Source: Roridomyces roridus
Lineage: Eukaryota; Basidiomycota; Agaricomycetes; Agaricales; Mycenaceae
Assembly (NCBI GenBank): GCA_029378245.1
Contig: JARKIF010000006.1
Location: 2,728,001 to 2,792,000 of the forward strand
DNA: 64,000 bases
Direction of reading: 5' to 3'
This document shows, piece by piece, positions 54,268-64,000 of this stretch. Under the pieces are notes generated by a model, which searched no databases, was not told the DNA's origin, and worked only from the letters and a program-made list of their open reading frames with translations. Both the position numbers and the translations under genes were made by a program. How positions within the stretch are numbered: position 1 is the stretch's first letter; each line of letters starts with the position of its first letter.

Positions 54268-55130
54268 GACTGCGATACCGAAACTGGAGTAACTGGCAAA
54301 CTCTCAAAGGAACTTTCGACCGAAACAGAGAGCTGGAACGGGGGAGAAGGCAAGAGGGATGGAACAAATCGACGCAAATTGGCAGATTTTTATATCTCCC
54401 TTGCGATTTTTGAGCTCCGCCACAACATGGCAGGTCTTCCTTTGATAGAGTTTTGCGGCGTTGTGATATTACGTCTCATCCGTTTTTATGCACCCAGGAA
54501 CGAAAGGCTGCACCAAATCTTGGTCGACGGCTCCGACGGTAAATGACTGATAGTCTCTCCAACGAAAATCCCCGAAAAAACGGGTGGCGGAAACTTCCTT
54601 TTGCGTACGTTGGGAGTAGTGGTGTCCCAAAAAGGAAACTTCGATTCTCTTCTTATCCTCTCACGTGCCACAGCTGACTTGCATTTTTGTCGCCAGGCCT
54701 CGGCTGAGTCGCCAATACAAGTCCTGGTTAACACCGCCATCCATCCGATAAGTAATCGATGGCCACTCCGAGGAATTGCAACTTCCTTGCTCGGAAGACT
54801 AGACCAATTGCAATCCAATTTTTCTCGTTTTTTGGCCTTTTTGCAGACAAAGTCCAGACACTCTCCTTCATTCGATTCTTCGACGATGCTTTGACGCAAC
54901 TTGCGGCGCAGAAAACCTTGCAGAACCATCTCATTACGTGCCACGCTGGCTTCTAGCGCAAAATGTGTCTAAAAGTCAATCAACACTCTCAGAAGCGAAG
55001 CGCCATCCTGGTTGGTTACCAAGAAATCCATATAAAAAACCAGTATTATTTTCGCCCTCTTCACCTCTCTCTCTCTTCCCTCATCCATCCCCGCCCACCC
55101 ACCCTTTCTCGAAGTTTCTGTATCGCAGTC
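54268..55130. promoter_or_regulatory. Shared divergent promoter region of the RRM pair
   Basis: About 860 bases between opposing start codons. It has a TATA-like element for each gene: GATATAAAAA near 54387-54396 on the minus strand and TATAAAAAAC at 55031-55040 on the plus strand, each 100-125 bases from its ATG. Two CCAAT boxes lie in ACCAATTGCAATCCAAT near 54803. Open frames inside it look fortuitous. Confidence 0.5.
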
Positions 55131-55940
55131 ATGTCCGGTTTCAAGTTGTTTGTCGGGTGGGTCTCCTCGCTCTCCACCCTCTTTCATGGCTGACCGCTGC
55201 TCAGGAATCTGAGCTGGGACACGAACGACGACTCGCTCCGCGAGGTACCTGCCTCTTTCCTCACCCCGCCCTTTTCTAATTGCTGACCTCTGTCCCAGTG
55301 TTTCGCGGAACACGGTTGTGTCACCGACGTTCGTCCTCTTCCTTTCTCTCCATCTTTCACCGGGGCTGACCGTCTACTAGAGCGTCGTCATGAAGGACCG
55401 CGACAGTAAGTCTTCTCCTCCTCCACCCTCTTCCCTGCTTCTCACCTTACCTCCCATCACTACCAGCCGGTCGCGCTCGTGGTTTCGGATTCGTCACCTT
55501 TGAAAGCGAGGCAGAGGCTCAGGCCGCAATCGAGAAGCTCAACGAACAGGAGCTCGATGGTAGACGTATTCGCGTGAGTACCCTTTCACTTTCCCTTCCT
55601 TCCTCGCTGCTACATCGTCTTACCTTCTTCTGCAGGTGAACATGGCCAACGGAGGCGGTGGCGGTGGTGGAGGCGGCCGCAGTGGTGGAGGTGGAGGTTT
55701 GTCCTTTTCATTTCATTGCACGTCCCTTTGCTAACTCTCGTCCTCAGGCTACGGTGGTGGAGGAGGCGGAGGTTTGTCCTTTTCATTGCATGCACGTCGT
55801 TTTGCTAATTCTCGTCCTCAGGCTACGGTGGAGGAGGAGGCGGGTATGGTGGCAGCAGCCACAGCGGTGGTGGAGGCGGGTATGGTGGCAGCCACAGCGG
55901 TGGTGGCAGCAGTGGCGGCGGCGGCGGCTACAACTTTTGA
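55131..55940 (+). CDS. Glycine-rich RNA-binding protein (RRM), plus copy
   Basis: Exons join as MSGFKLFVG / [13 protein letters not shown] / [18 protein letters not shown] / [20 protein letters not shown] and [16 protein letters not shown] / [10 protein letters not shown], then Gly/Tyr/Ser repeats ending GGGGGYNF. Intron positions match those of the minus copy. RNP2 is LFVGNL and RNP1 is RGFGFVTF. The Gly-rich tail is split by additional short introns (about 55698-55747 and 55771-55820), which separate near-identical GYGGGGGG units, so tandem duplication of exon-intron units looks likely. Function as for other small glycine-rich RRM proteins: RNA binding, possible RNA chaperone. Confidence 0.9.
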
Positions 55941-56303
55941 ATTCTCGTATGTATGCCTTTCCCTTACTCTCGTTTCTCCCGTCTAATCCTCGTTCAGAGC
56001 TATCGTTTCTCTGCAAAAGTTCTTGATCCTCAGTCGTATCGTCCTCGAATCCGTATGTGTACAAGTCGAAAGTATCGCAGTCAGATGTATGTATGAATAA
56101 AGAAAAGTTTTCCGAGTGCATTTTTTTCAGTCCATCCCGCACGTTGCCAGTAAGAAGATATGTAACATGAATAAATAAAAAGTGGTCGTATTCCGCGGAC
56201 ACTCGTCGCCGTCCGTCCGTGTCTTGGTTTTGGATTGTAATGTACGCCCCACATCCACAAAAACATGCATAGTAGCCACATTTACAACATAACAAACTCG
56301 CCC

Positions 56304-57543
56304 TCAGTACGTCTTCTTCTTCTCGTCCACCGACAAGCCACCTGGGGATGTCGTTAGTATACGGAAAGAGAAGGGGAATATGAAACGCACCAGGGCCCAT
56401 GTTAACGAGGAGGATGAGACCACCCACGATCGCTAAATACAATCAATTTACCATCTCCTTCACGGAATACTCAACGCACATAGTGTTTGGAAAAAGTCGT
56501 ATCTAGACCGGTCGTCAGCACGCAGAATGACAGCAAGAAAAACGAAACGCACTTGAGGAAATCACGCTGAGGGTGTCCAGAGTGCACGCTCCACCAGTTG
56601 TTGGCAAAGACGTTGAATATGCTCAACACGAGGACGAGGAAGGACGCAGACCACTTGGCCTTGAAGCCGACGGCCACCATGATGCACGCGGCGAGCCCGA
56701 TGATGGAGACGAACACGCGAGCGATGCTCCATGTGCCCTGCAAGATGAAGCCGAGGAACAGGAAGATGAGCAGCACGCGACCAGCGAGGAGGAAGCTGCG
56801 CGGCGCGAATCAGTATTCGTTGCATAGATGCGGTATGAGCCACTGACTATTTCCTGCGGTCCGTCTCGCTGATGCTCGGCAGACCGGCAAAGAGCTTCTT
56901 CCTCGAAACCATCGAGTCACTGAAGACCATGAAAAGGCCACCAATGACGCTGAGATTGCGCAGGAAGAAGTTGAGGTCGAAGATGAGGCCGTAGCCAAAG
57001 CCCTGGATGATGACGACGGCGAGGAGTCCAGCGACCGAGTATTCGGTGTAGCGCTTGAGAATGACCATGGAAGAGGCGCCGAGCATGGTCTGCGAAACCA
57101 TGAGGTACAACCCAAGCACGAAAAAAGGACTCGTCTTACCACAACGTTAATGAGAAGGAACAGGTGCGAGATCCCCCAGGGGAACTTCCTGTGTCTGAAG
57201 AGGGCGTCAGACCACGATGAGATGACAGAAAAGCCGCCAGCACGCACTGCTGCAAGTACCAGAGCTGGTCGCCCCACTGGGTCATAATCCGCAACGCGTC
57301 CTCGAGGAAGGTGACGACAATAAGAAAACGACCGATTTGAGGCAAATGGGGCTTCAAAGGCTGGGAGTAGATTTCGACATAGTCCTCGACCTGCTTGCTG
57401 AACGCGCGGAGCTTCTCCAACGGGTCGTCGGGGTTGGCTGAACGGTAGCCAGCCGAGGCGGAAGCACGCGAATTTGAAAGCCCGTGTGGGTCCGAATTGA
57501 AGTTGTTCGTTTGAGGACGGGCAATGCTAATGCGCGAAGTCAT
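56304..57543 (-). CDS. ERV29: ER cargo receptor ERV29 / SURF4
   Basis: Multi-exon polytopic protein. A polar N-terminus is followed by LRAFSKQVEDYVEIYSQPLK PHLPQIGRFLIVVTFLEDAL, HRKFPWGISHLFLLINVV, KRYTEYSVAGLLAVVIIQGF, FFLRNLSVIGGLFMVFSDSM, GTWSIARVFVSIIGLAACIM and NWWSVHSGHPQRDFLK. A 23-base exon (YDFFQTL) precedes IVGGLILLVNMGPGGLSVDE. It ends in KKKTY, so the last four residues KKTY give a C-terminal KKxx COPI retrieval signal. SURF4/Erv29 loads soluble secretory cargo into COPII vesicles and cycles between ER and Golgi. It appears intact. Confidence 0.9.
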
Positions 57544-57793
57544 GGCGGAAGTGGAGAAGAAGAAAAACAGAGGTCTGACGCGGAGAGACCGAGGACGACG
57601 TGGCGATATTTGGTCACGACAGCAGCGATCAATTCATTTTCGCTGCATCAAACCGCATCTCGGTTGTGGGTTTCAAGGCCCAGGCAGGAGAAAATTCAGC
57701 AGAATATCAGTCAGGTAATACAGGAGGGCTACTGATACAGTGGGCGGCGACGTCTGTGAGACGGCCAAAAAGTCAAATTGAAAGCGAAACGGA

Positions 57794-59209
57794 TCACTCG
57801 AGGAGGAGCACTTGCAAACACTCCTGAGCCCGACCCCAGTCCCGCAGGCGGTGTCCTATCCAGCCTTTGACGTTGTCCTGCATATCCTTGTCCATGCCCC
57901 GGACACGTAGCTGAACGACATGGAGCTTGGTCAAGTCGGACAAGACCCCGGCAAGGGCAGTCCAATCTATCAGGTCAAGCTGCGACTCTCCTCCGAGCCA
58001 GATGTTGAATGTGATCTGCGAAAGCTCCGTCGGAGCGATCCTCGCGAAGAAAGGAACAAGCCAGATATATGGGGAGACGTCGGCGCCGGGCGGTGGGGTG
58101 GTTGGTGAAGACGGCGAACTGGGGAATTGAAAGAGGGAAAGCTGGTGGACGCAGATCGTCCGGAGCCTGGTGTGAAGAGAAAGATCGATTTCCCCGATAG
58201 CATCTGAATGAATCATGTCAGTACAGTCGAATCTGCCATGCCCGCTTTACATACCTCGAAGGGCGGGAGTGTCCTCGGGGTTGTGAGCGAGGAATCCAAG
58301 CTCTAGGTTCTCCAATGACGAGACGATCGAAGAAAGGAATGGTCCAATAACGGATGCTTCACAGGGGAGAATCTCGGGGAGATTTAGTGAGCGGATGGGC
58401 GCTACCGACGGAGCGCCGTTGGAAAGCCAGGACAGGATGGGTGTGTTGGAGCAGGCGACGAGTTTGAGTGTGTGGAGTCGAGAAAGGAATGGCGGCGGAT
58501 CATCCGATTGACTGGCATCGGCATCCACGACATCCCATGTAACGTTGTCGAAAATGAGTTGTTGTAGCCCGTCAAAACGGGAGGCGAAAGTGCGAAGGAT
58601 GGCAAATGAGGGGAATTGGATGAATTGCAAGTCCAGGACCCTCAGGGTCTGGAACATCCTCCCTGGGCCACTCAAAAGGGCGGTCGTGGCAGGGGGAGCT
58701 AGATAAGACCAGCTCCAAGTCTCCATCTGGATCCTCTGGAGATGCTCTAGGGTCGTCATGAACATGATAATGTCGTAGGATTCGTCTTGCTGCTCGCGCA
58801 TCCACATGCCGCCCAAACCGATGCTCCGGATGTGGGGGACGACGGTGGCAGTTGCGTGCGAGGAGCTGCGTAGAAAATTGACAAAGTCGGGGCGAAGAGT
58901 GGCAGAATAGAAGAGATGGCGGCGGCATCTGGGTAGCCAGGCTTTGCAGACTAAACTGCAGTTAGAAAGGGTGAACTTGGAAGAGCGAAATTCGTCGATA
59001 AAGAGGTCGTAAAGTTCGGGGGCGAGTCGAGCGGTTACAGCAGAGGGTAGGGCCATAGTAGATGTCCCCTGACCCATGCTTTCACTGCTGAGGGAGCCGG
59101 AACGGGAAAAAGGAGCGAAACGGCCCTTTTGAGAACGCGTCGCCCGCTGTCGTATCGCCTCGCGTAAAGGGCGAGCCATTGTCACCAGAGGAGTAAGAAT
59201 TGAGAACAA
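57794..59209 (-). CDS. F-box/LRR-like protein, agaricomycete type
   Basis: Two exons (59209 to about 58250, and about 58205-57794). The N-terminal region is basic/Ser-rich. An F-box-like segment follows (RLAPELYDLFIDEFRSSKFT, LSNCSLVCKAWLPRCRRHLF), then leucine-rich stretches as in mushroom F-box proteins (TLRVLDLQFIQFPSFAILRT, LHTLKLVACSNTPILSWLS, SLENLELGFLAHNPEDTP, LRTICVHQLSLFQFP), ending CLQVLLLE. ATG codons occur at 59209, 59179 and 59056, so the start is unsure. Substrate is unknown. It is divergent from MutY, with about 200 bases between starts. Confidence 0.7.
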
Positions 59210-59415
59210 GGCATATCTGCGTAAAGAATATAAGGAGACACGAGTCAGAGCGGTGTGCTCTTTGAGATGAGATTCAGGAACAAAGGCTTGTCACGACGTG
59301 TCACAGCCTCTCAGCTTGCGTCTGTCCACAACCGAACCTGACGAGAGAATCTCAACTGTCATCTGTAGGTGGCTCGGTGCGCTGCGATCCTCTTTTGAAA
59401 CTGCCAGATAGAGTC

Positions 59416-61332
59416 ATGGCGAAACGCAAACTTTCGCCAGAATACGAGTCTGACGCTTCCCATTTCTCCGTCTCGGACGACGACGATTCCTACGCGTCGG
59501 ACCAGCCCAAGCCACGCAAGAAGATCACCTCCCACCGCAAGACGTCTAAAAAGAGAATAAAACGCGAAACAAACGCGCCAAATGACATATCATCTGTTGC
59601 TGCACCGCACCCAAAATCCACCCATACGATTCCCCGCGCGGATGTGTCGACTATTCGGGCAGGCCTTTTACGGTGGTACTCGACAGTGCATGACTCGCGG
59701 AACATGCCCTGGAGAAAGCAGTATGATCCGACTTTGGGCCCAGAGGAGCGCGCTCAAAGGGCATACGAGGTGTGGATATCTGAAATCATGCTTCAACAAA
59801 CCCAAGTTGCCACTGTGATCCCGTATTACAATCGTTGGATGGAAAAGTGATTATCCTTCAATGAGTCCAGATGAGTTGCTGATAGTTCCAGGTTCCCTAC
59901 TATTGGTCAACTCGTAAGCTCGCATTTCTCCGATAGACACCCACCTACACGTTATCAGGCAGATGCATCAATCGACGAGGTCAATTCCCTTTGGAAAGGA
60001 CTGGGTAACCATCATGTTCGTTGACGGGATATTTGACAAAGCTGTCTTCAGGTTACTACAGTCGCGCCAGCCGTCTTCTTTCCGGCGCCCAGAAAGCGGT
60101 CAAGGACTATGGCGGCAAACTTCCCGACAATGCAAAGGACATGCAAGCAAATATACCGGGAATTGGACGATATAGCGCTGGTGCTATCTGTTCAATCGCA
60201 TATGGGGAGAGCGTCCCAGTTGTGAGAGCCCAGCTTTACATTGGGTCCTTCTTGCCTACTTACCTTTATTTTTTACCAGTTGGACGGGAATGTGAACCGA
60301 CTTCTCAGTCGGTTTTTAGCTCTCCACGCGCCACCCAAGGCGAAAGCTGCACTGGATATCCTGTGGTCTGCCGCTGAGGCGATGGTGCACGATCTCGGTC
60401 ATTTTTCTATTTTTCTTTCGTCTCAAAATATCTGATACCTGTCCAGCCTCGGCAGAATACCCAGGAGATATCAACCAGGCATTGATAGAACTGGGGAGTA
60501 CCGTGTGCAAAGTGCGCGATCCCAACTGCGAAGGTTGCCCGCTCCAGAGTCATTGTTCTGCATACGCGGCGACATCCCAGCCCACGGTGATTTTTTTTTC
60601 AACAATTCTCACCGCAGCGAGCTGACTGCCACAGAATCCCGTCGTTGACATGGAAGATCTTTGTAAATTATGTGAACCTCTCCCTGATTCACCCGTCGTC
60701 ACTGCGTATCCCATGAAGGCCGACAAAAAGAAGGCTCGAGAAGAGTTGGACATTGTGAATGTGGTTGAATGGCGTTCCGGCTCCGACCGTCAATTCCTTC
60801 TCGTACGGAGGCCCGAAGGAGGTCCGTTTCATCTCTTCTTCAGACTCTTCCTTTACGCCATGTTGACGTTTCCAGGTCTTTTGGCGGGTCTCGACGAGTT
60901 TCCCACTTGTCCGAACGTCGCACCTTCCATGACCAAAGCGCGACAGCTGAAAACGCCGCACGACGTTCTACAGAAGCTGTTACATGCTAACGTACGGCTC
61001 CAAAACGAGAAATCCTCGTTGAAAATAGCGAAAGTGCAACCAGTCGGCGATGTCGTGCACGTGTTTTCGCATATCAAGAAAACCTATCGCGTTCAGTGGG
61101 TGGTACTTGAAGGCACTTCGAGCCCTCCCGAGCTGGCCCCTCCTGCAAAGGGTAAAGGGAAGAAGGACGCCGAACAGGTCCTCGCCTCTTGGTGGGTTCC
61201 TCTGGATGCCGTTTCACAAAGAAAGTAAGTTCTTGAACGATTAGTTTTCGGGCCTTTCCCTGAGCTCATCGTAGTATTGGGACGGGTGTCTTGAAAGTAT
61301 GGAATTTGTGTAAGGCTGCTTGGGAGGCATAA
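59416..61332 (+). CDS. Adenine DNA glycosylase MutY/MYH
   Basis: A lysine-rich, nuclear-type N-terminal extension (MAKRKLSPEYESDAS ... KKRIKRET) precedes the helix-hairpin-helix glycosylase core: LLRWYSTVHDSRNMPWRK, VWISEIMLQQTQVATVIPYY (catalytic Glu in SE, family QQT motif), GLGYYSRASRLLSGAQKAV, ANIPGIGRYSAGAICSIAYG and LDGNVNRLLSR (catalytic Asp). The [4Fe-4S] loop C-x6-C-x2-C-x5-C is present as VCKVRDPNCEGCPLQSHC. The C-terminal MutT-like domain (FLLVRRPEGGLLAGLDEFPT, HVFSHIKKTYRVQWVVLEG) recognises 8-oxoG. MutY removes A mispaired with 8-oxoG. Short introns split the gene, and all residues above are rebuilt by GT-AG splicing. It appears intact. Confidence 0.92.
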
Positions 61333-61411
61333 TTTTTCGAGTAGAAAATAGTAGTGACGTAAATCTGATGCGGTTCATTTCTGACCACAGCCTCGATATC
61401 TGACTCGAGAG

Positions 61412-63708
61412 ATGTCTGAGCACCGATTCCGATTATAGTGAGTCCTCATTCTTTCCCGAGCCCGGGGACCTCAATGACTCGTTGCATCAGCACCATCTTG
61501 AACCTTTCCACATCGGCGACCGACGCAGAGATTCACGAAAGACACCGAAATCTCGCATTGACATTCCATCCCGACAGACAGCACACTGAGGAAACCAAGT
61601 CGGTCGCAAACGAAAGATTCCTCGAAATCCAGAAAGCTTACCAAGGTACTCCCTCTCGCGGGAAGTTTGAGAAGCAGCACTTCTTACTTCCTGCCCTGAT
61701 TTTTCAGTTTTGTCTGATCCGTTTCTTCGGTGAGTCTATGCGGCCCTGAGTCCGTACCGAGTAGAAAAAACTGATCGACGGGTCCAAGGGCGGTGTACGA
61801 TTCCTTGGGTAAGCTCGTGCAGAGTCGACGAACAAGCTTTTCCCGTCAACTTCGCATTAGGGGAACCTGGCCTTGCAGTGAACTGGTTGGAGGAGCACCG
61901 GACGCAAAGATCTGAGGAGGTTGGTTCTCTTGCTCTACATTAGAATTCCCTACTTAGCTTCATTCAGCTTCAACAGATATTTAAAAAGGTTGAGTATGAG
62001 TGGATGCAAGACAGAGTGCGCGCCACCATCTCACCGAGGGGCCGAGTCGTTTGCAAAGCCGATGCTTCGTCCTTGTTTGCTCCGTACCAGGGATTGGAGG
62101 GTGACAGCTGGTCGCGGCGACTTGGGAATCGTCTAGAAGACGTTCGACTGCTAAGCTTCTCCCTACGTCACGAAATCGAGGTATTGTCCACCCTGGGGCC
62201 ATGCAATCCATTCCACTTCAGCTTAACTCGTGCTCAGCAGAGGATAAACGCGCATACGACCGCATCTCTGGCTGCCCGCCTATCTCGGCGTGGTTTGACG
62301 GGGCGAGGTAACTTTGTGGGCACTCTTCGATATCAATATTCGCCGCGTCTGGCGTTTCAAGTAAGTCCACGGTTCTTTCTGGCGTAAACCCCATTATTCA
62401 GACGCCTTGTGCAGGCTACGTCTATGCTCCTTTATCCTTACGACATCTCCTTGAGGTCGGGATACCAAACTCGCCGCGGAGCAGTGTCTGTGCAGGGCAA
62501 ATTCACGCCGGGGAAACTGGCAGACCCTCTGCTGTTCATTTCCGTGTCCCGCAAATTCTCTCGGGGACCAGATTCTCTGGAAGGACGATTGACAGTCGAC
62601 CTGGGACGTCAGCCCGAGGTTTCTTTGAGCTTTGCTTCGCAAGATCTTCCTCTTCATGGCGATATCTTCGCGTCACCGTTGCCGCTGGCACACATGGCCT
62701 GTTCATGGTCAAGAGGGCTCGTGCTCAATCCTTTCGATCCCAAAGTATTTGTGGATTGGGTTTTCATGTTTTCAGAGCTCTCGATGCAGTGTAAGCTCGG
62801 CATTGAATACGGACTCGACGGTTTCGCGTGGTTGCTTTCTGGCTCTTGGTTTTCTCAAGATGCCAGAGCGGGGGCAACGATTCGTCTGAGCATCAACGGT
62901 GTCGTCCTCACAGTCGAGTTGGTTCACCTTCACGTCCCTGATCTTGCCTGCAACTTTCTGTAGTGCCGAATATCTTCAACAACAGCTATGCGTTCCGATA
63001 TTACTTTTGGAACAACATAGCACCCCCATCGCTCTGTGGGCGTCCGCAGTGCCGTGTGCTTTTTTTGCATCCGTATACCACATCAGGGCCAGGAACTTTC
63101 ATCGCAAACGGCTGCGGTATGTATCACACCACTGGCTATGTTCAATTTATCCACATGAACAGGGCCATCCGCTCCGCTCTCCGAAATCTCGAACCAGACT
63201 CTCCTCTCAGAAGAGACGCCGAAGCGGTCATTTCGCTCATGAGGGACAGGGTGAGGGATTTCCTCGAGGTTGAAATTGAGAAAGGCGGTAAGTAATATTA
63301 TTGTTCAAATTCATCTGACACAGCCAAGGTCTTGTCATCGTGGACGCAACTTATGGCCCCATTCAAAATAGCGATCGAGACATGGGCTTGTCCTGGAATG
63401 TGACACTTGCGCTCCAGGCATTGGTACGTGGCTCGCAGCTGCACATCCCCGGCAGGCACCCCAAGGTGGATTTACATCGTTTTTGATTCGTGAGCTGACC
63501 ATAATTTCTCAGCCATCTATTCAAGGATTTCTGGACCCCGCTCCGTTCGCACCCAAGTCCCTGCGAATTTACTACCTGTTTGGAGCAAGACCGCACTACG
63601 TAGAGGTCCCAGATTACATTTCCTTGGTTCTGCCATTGCGAGGTGTGAACTTGGATATGCGTCTTGCGAAAACTGACTAATCGCGAGTCAGGCCATGTTG
63701 TCGAGTAG
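61412..63708 (+). CDS. DNAJC11-like J-domain protein
   Basis: The first exon MSEHRFRLY joins TILNLSTSATDAEIHERHRN LALTFHPDRQ, a J-domain with HPD. After VLSDPF and VYDSLG pieces come VNFALGEPGLAVNWLEEHR, a beta-rich middle (FVGTLRYQYSPRLAFQATSM, GKLADPLLFISVSRKFSRGP) and the C-terminal DUF3395-type part (LEPDSPLRRDAEAVISLMRD, EVEIEKGGLVIVDATYGPI, QGFLDPAPFAPKSLRIYYLF, PHYVEVPDYISLVLPLRGHV). The last residues come from an exon after an intron at about 63641-63690. DNAJC11 in animals associates with the mitochondrial MICOS/SAM complex; the fungal role is inferred. It lies 80 bases after MutY on the same strand. Confidence 0.83.
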
Positions 63709-64000
63709 CTCGTGAGATTGAGGTGTTAGGTAACTCGGAAATTTACGACACGGCTAATGCTATGAATACAGAGAACTTCTTCCCTCACGAGGAGTTACCG
63801 TGCGGTGTTTGAGTGGGAGATTCTGAGCGCAGTGGGCTATTCTGGCCATTTAGGCTGCCAGTCCGAGGACCATCCCGTGTTTTCTGCAGTACTTATTTTG
63901 CGGTCCAACCGGAACTTGTTCCTTACCGGCCGAGCAACAGGCTTGTCTGAGGATCTTTCGTAATCCCTAACCTTGTCCACTCCGTCAAGGCGATGAACAG
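63709..64000. other. Right end of window, no gene recognised
   Basis: Past the DNAJC11-like stop I see no open frame of note and no repeat; it probably holds the 3' flank of that gene. Confidence 0.4.

Noticed and set aside
54085..54546. Plus-strand open frame across the 5' part of the minus RRM gene and its promoter
   Set aside because: Mostly antisense to RRM exons and continues into promoter sequence without a domain.
11722..61332. A DNA-repair gene cluster (MLH1, MutY, PDS5 in one window)
   Set aside because: They are tens of kilobases apart, with unrelated genes between them and mixed orientation; co-occurrence looks accidental.

Overview
This is a nuclear genome window from a filamentous basidiomycete, most likely a mushroom-forming Agaricomycete. 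The genes are dense and cut by many small introns (typically 44-60 bp, GT-AG). Recognisable products are ordinary eukaryotic housekeeping proteins whose sequences look basidiomycete-like, next to lineage-restricted multi-copy families (F-box proteins, GH16-like secreted proteins, orphan membrane proteins) and fungal-type retroelements. There are no bacterial operons, CRISPR arrays or rRNA genes, and I found no convincing tRNA gene.

Layout. 1-1.2 kb: 3' end of an NF-X1 zinc-finger/R3H gene (FAP1-like) with two apparent frameshifts. 1.2-6.5 kb: a degenerate copy (A) and an intact copy (B) of an orphan six-TM membrane protein, the intact one convergent with a proline-rich membrane protein. 6.7-11.6 kb: an unrecognised gene with a possible PD-(D/E)XK-like segment, tRNA pseudouridine synthase PUS3/DEG1, and a small conserved-looking orphan. 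11.7-14.6 kb: mismatch repair gene MLH1. 14.7-18.4 kb: three broken genes on one strand, an ornithine-carrier remnant, a tyrosine-phosphatase remnant and the 5' part of a UBP2-type deubiquitinase. 18.8-21.1 kb: a large low-complexity nuclear-type protein. 21.3-24.8 kb: a truncated Ty1/copia element with one LTR and a primer-binding site matching the initiator tRNA anticodon arm. 24.8-28.5 kb: a second, nearly identical copy (C) of the six-TM gene, a remnant of its proline-rich neighbour, and the intact mitochondrial ornithine carrier. 29.0-31.5 kb: an acyl-CoA synthetase. 31.8-37.4 kb: two GH16-like paralogues separated by a non-LTR reverse-transcriptase gene. 37.7-39.7 kb: a histidine-type acid phosphatase.

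39.8-64 kb is mostly housekeeping: PDS5 (cohesion), NAA15 (NatA N-acetyltransferase scaffold), a small membrane protein with a basic N-terminus, ENP2/NOL10 (ribosome biogenesis, two apparent frameshifts), an F-box protein, a head-to-head pair of glycine-rich RRM proteins, ERV29/SURF4 cargo receptor with a KKxx tail, another F-box/LRR-type protein, MutY, and a DNAJC11-like J-protein.

The genes do not form one pathway. The main story is local genome turnover: a ~2.2 kb block (six-TM gene plus the tail of its neighbour) and an ornithine-carrier block were duplicated, and one carrier copy decayed by deletion and a ~90 bp internal inversion. A copia element lies exactly at the left edge of one duplicate, and a reverse-transcriptase gene abuts the start codon of one GH16 paralogue. 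The best candidate for something undescribed is the orphan six-TM protein and its convergent proline-rich partner. In the two near-identical six-TM copies the indels I noticed either keep the frame or fall in a predicted intron.
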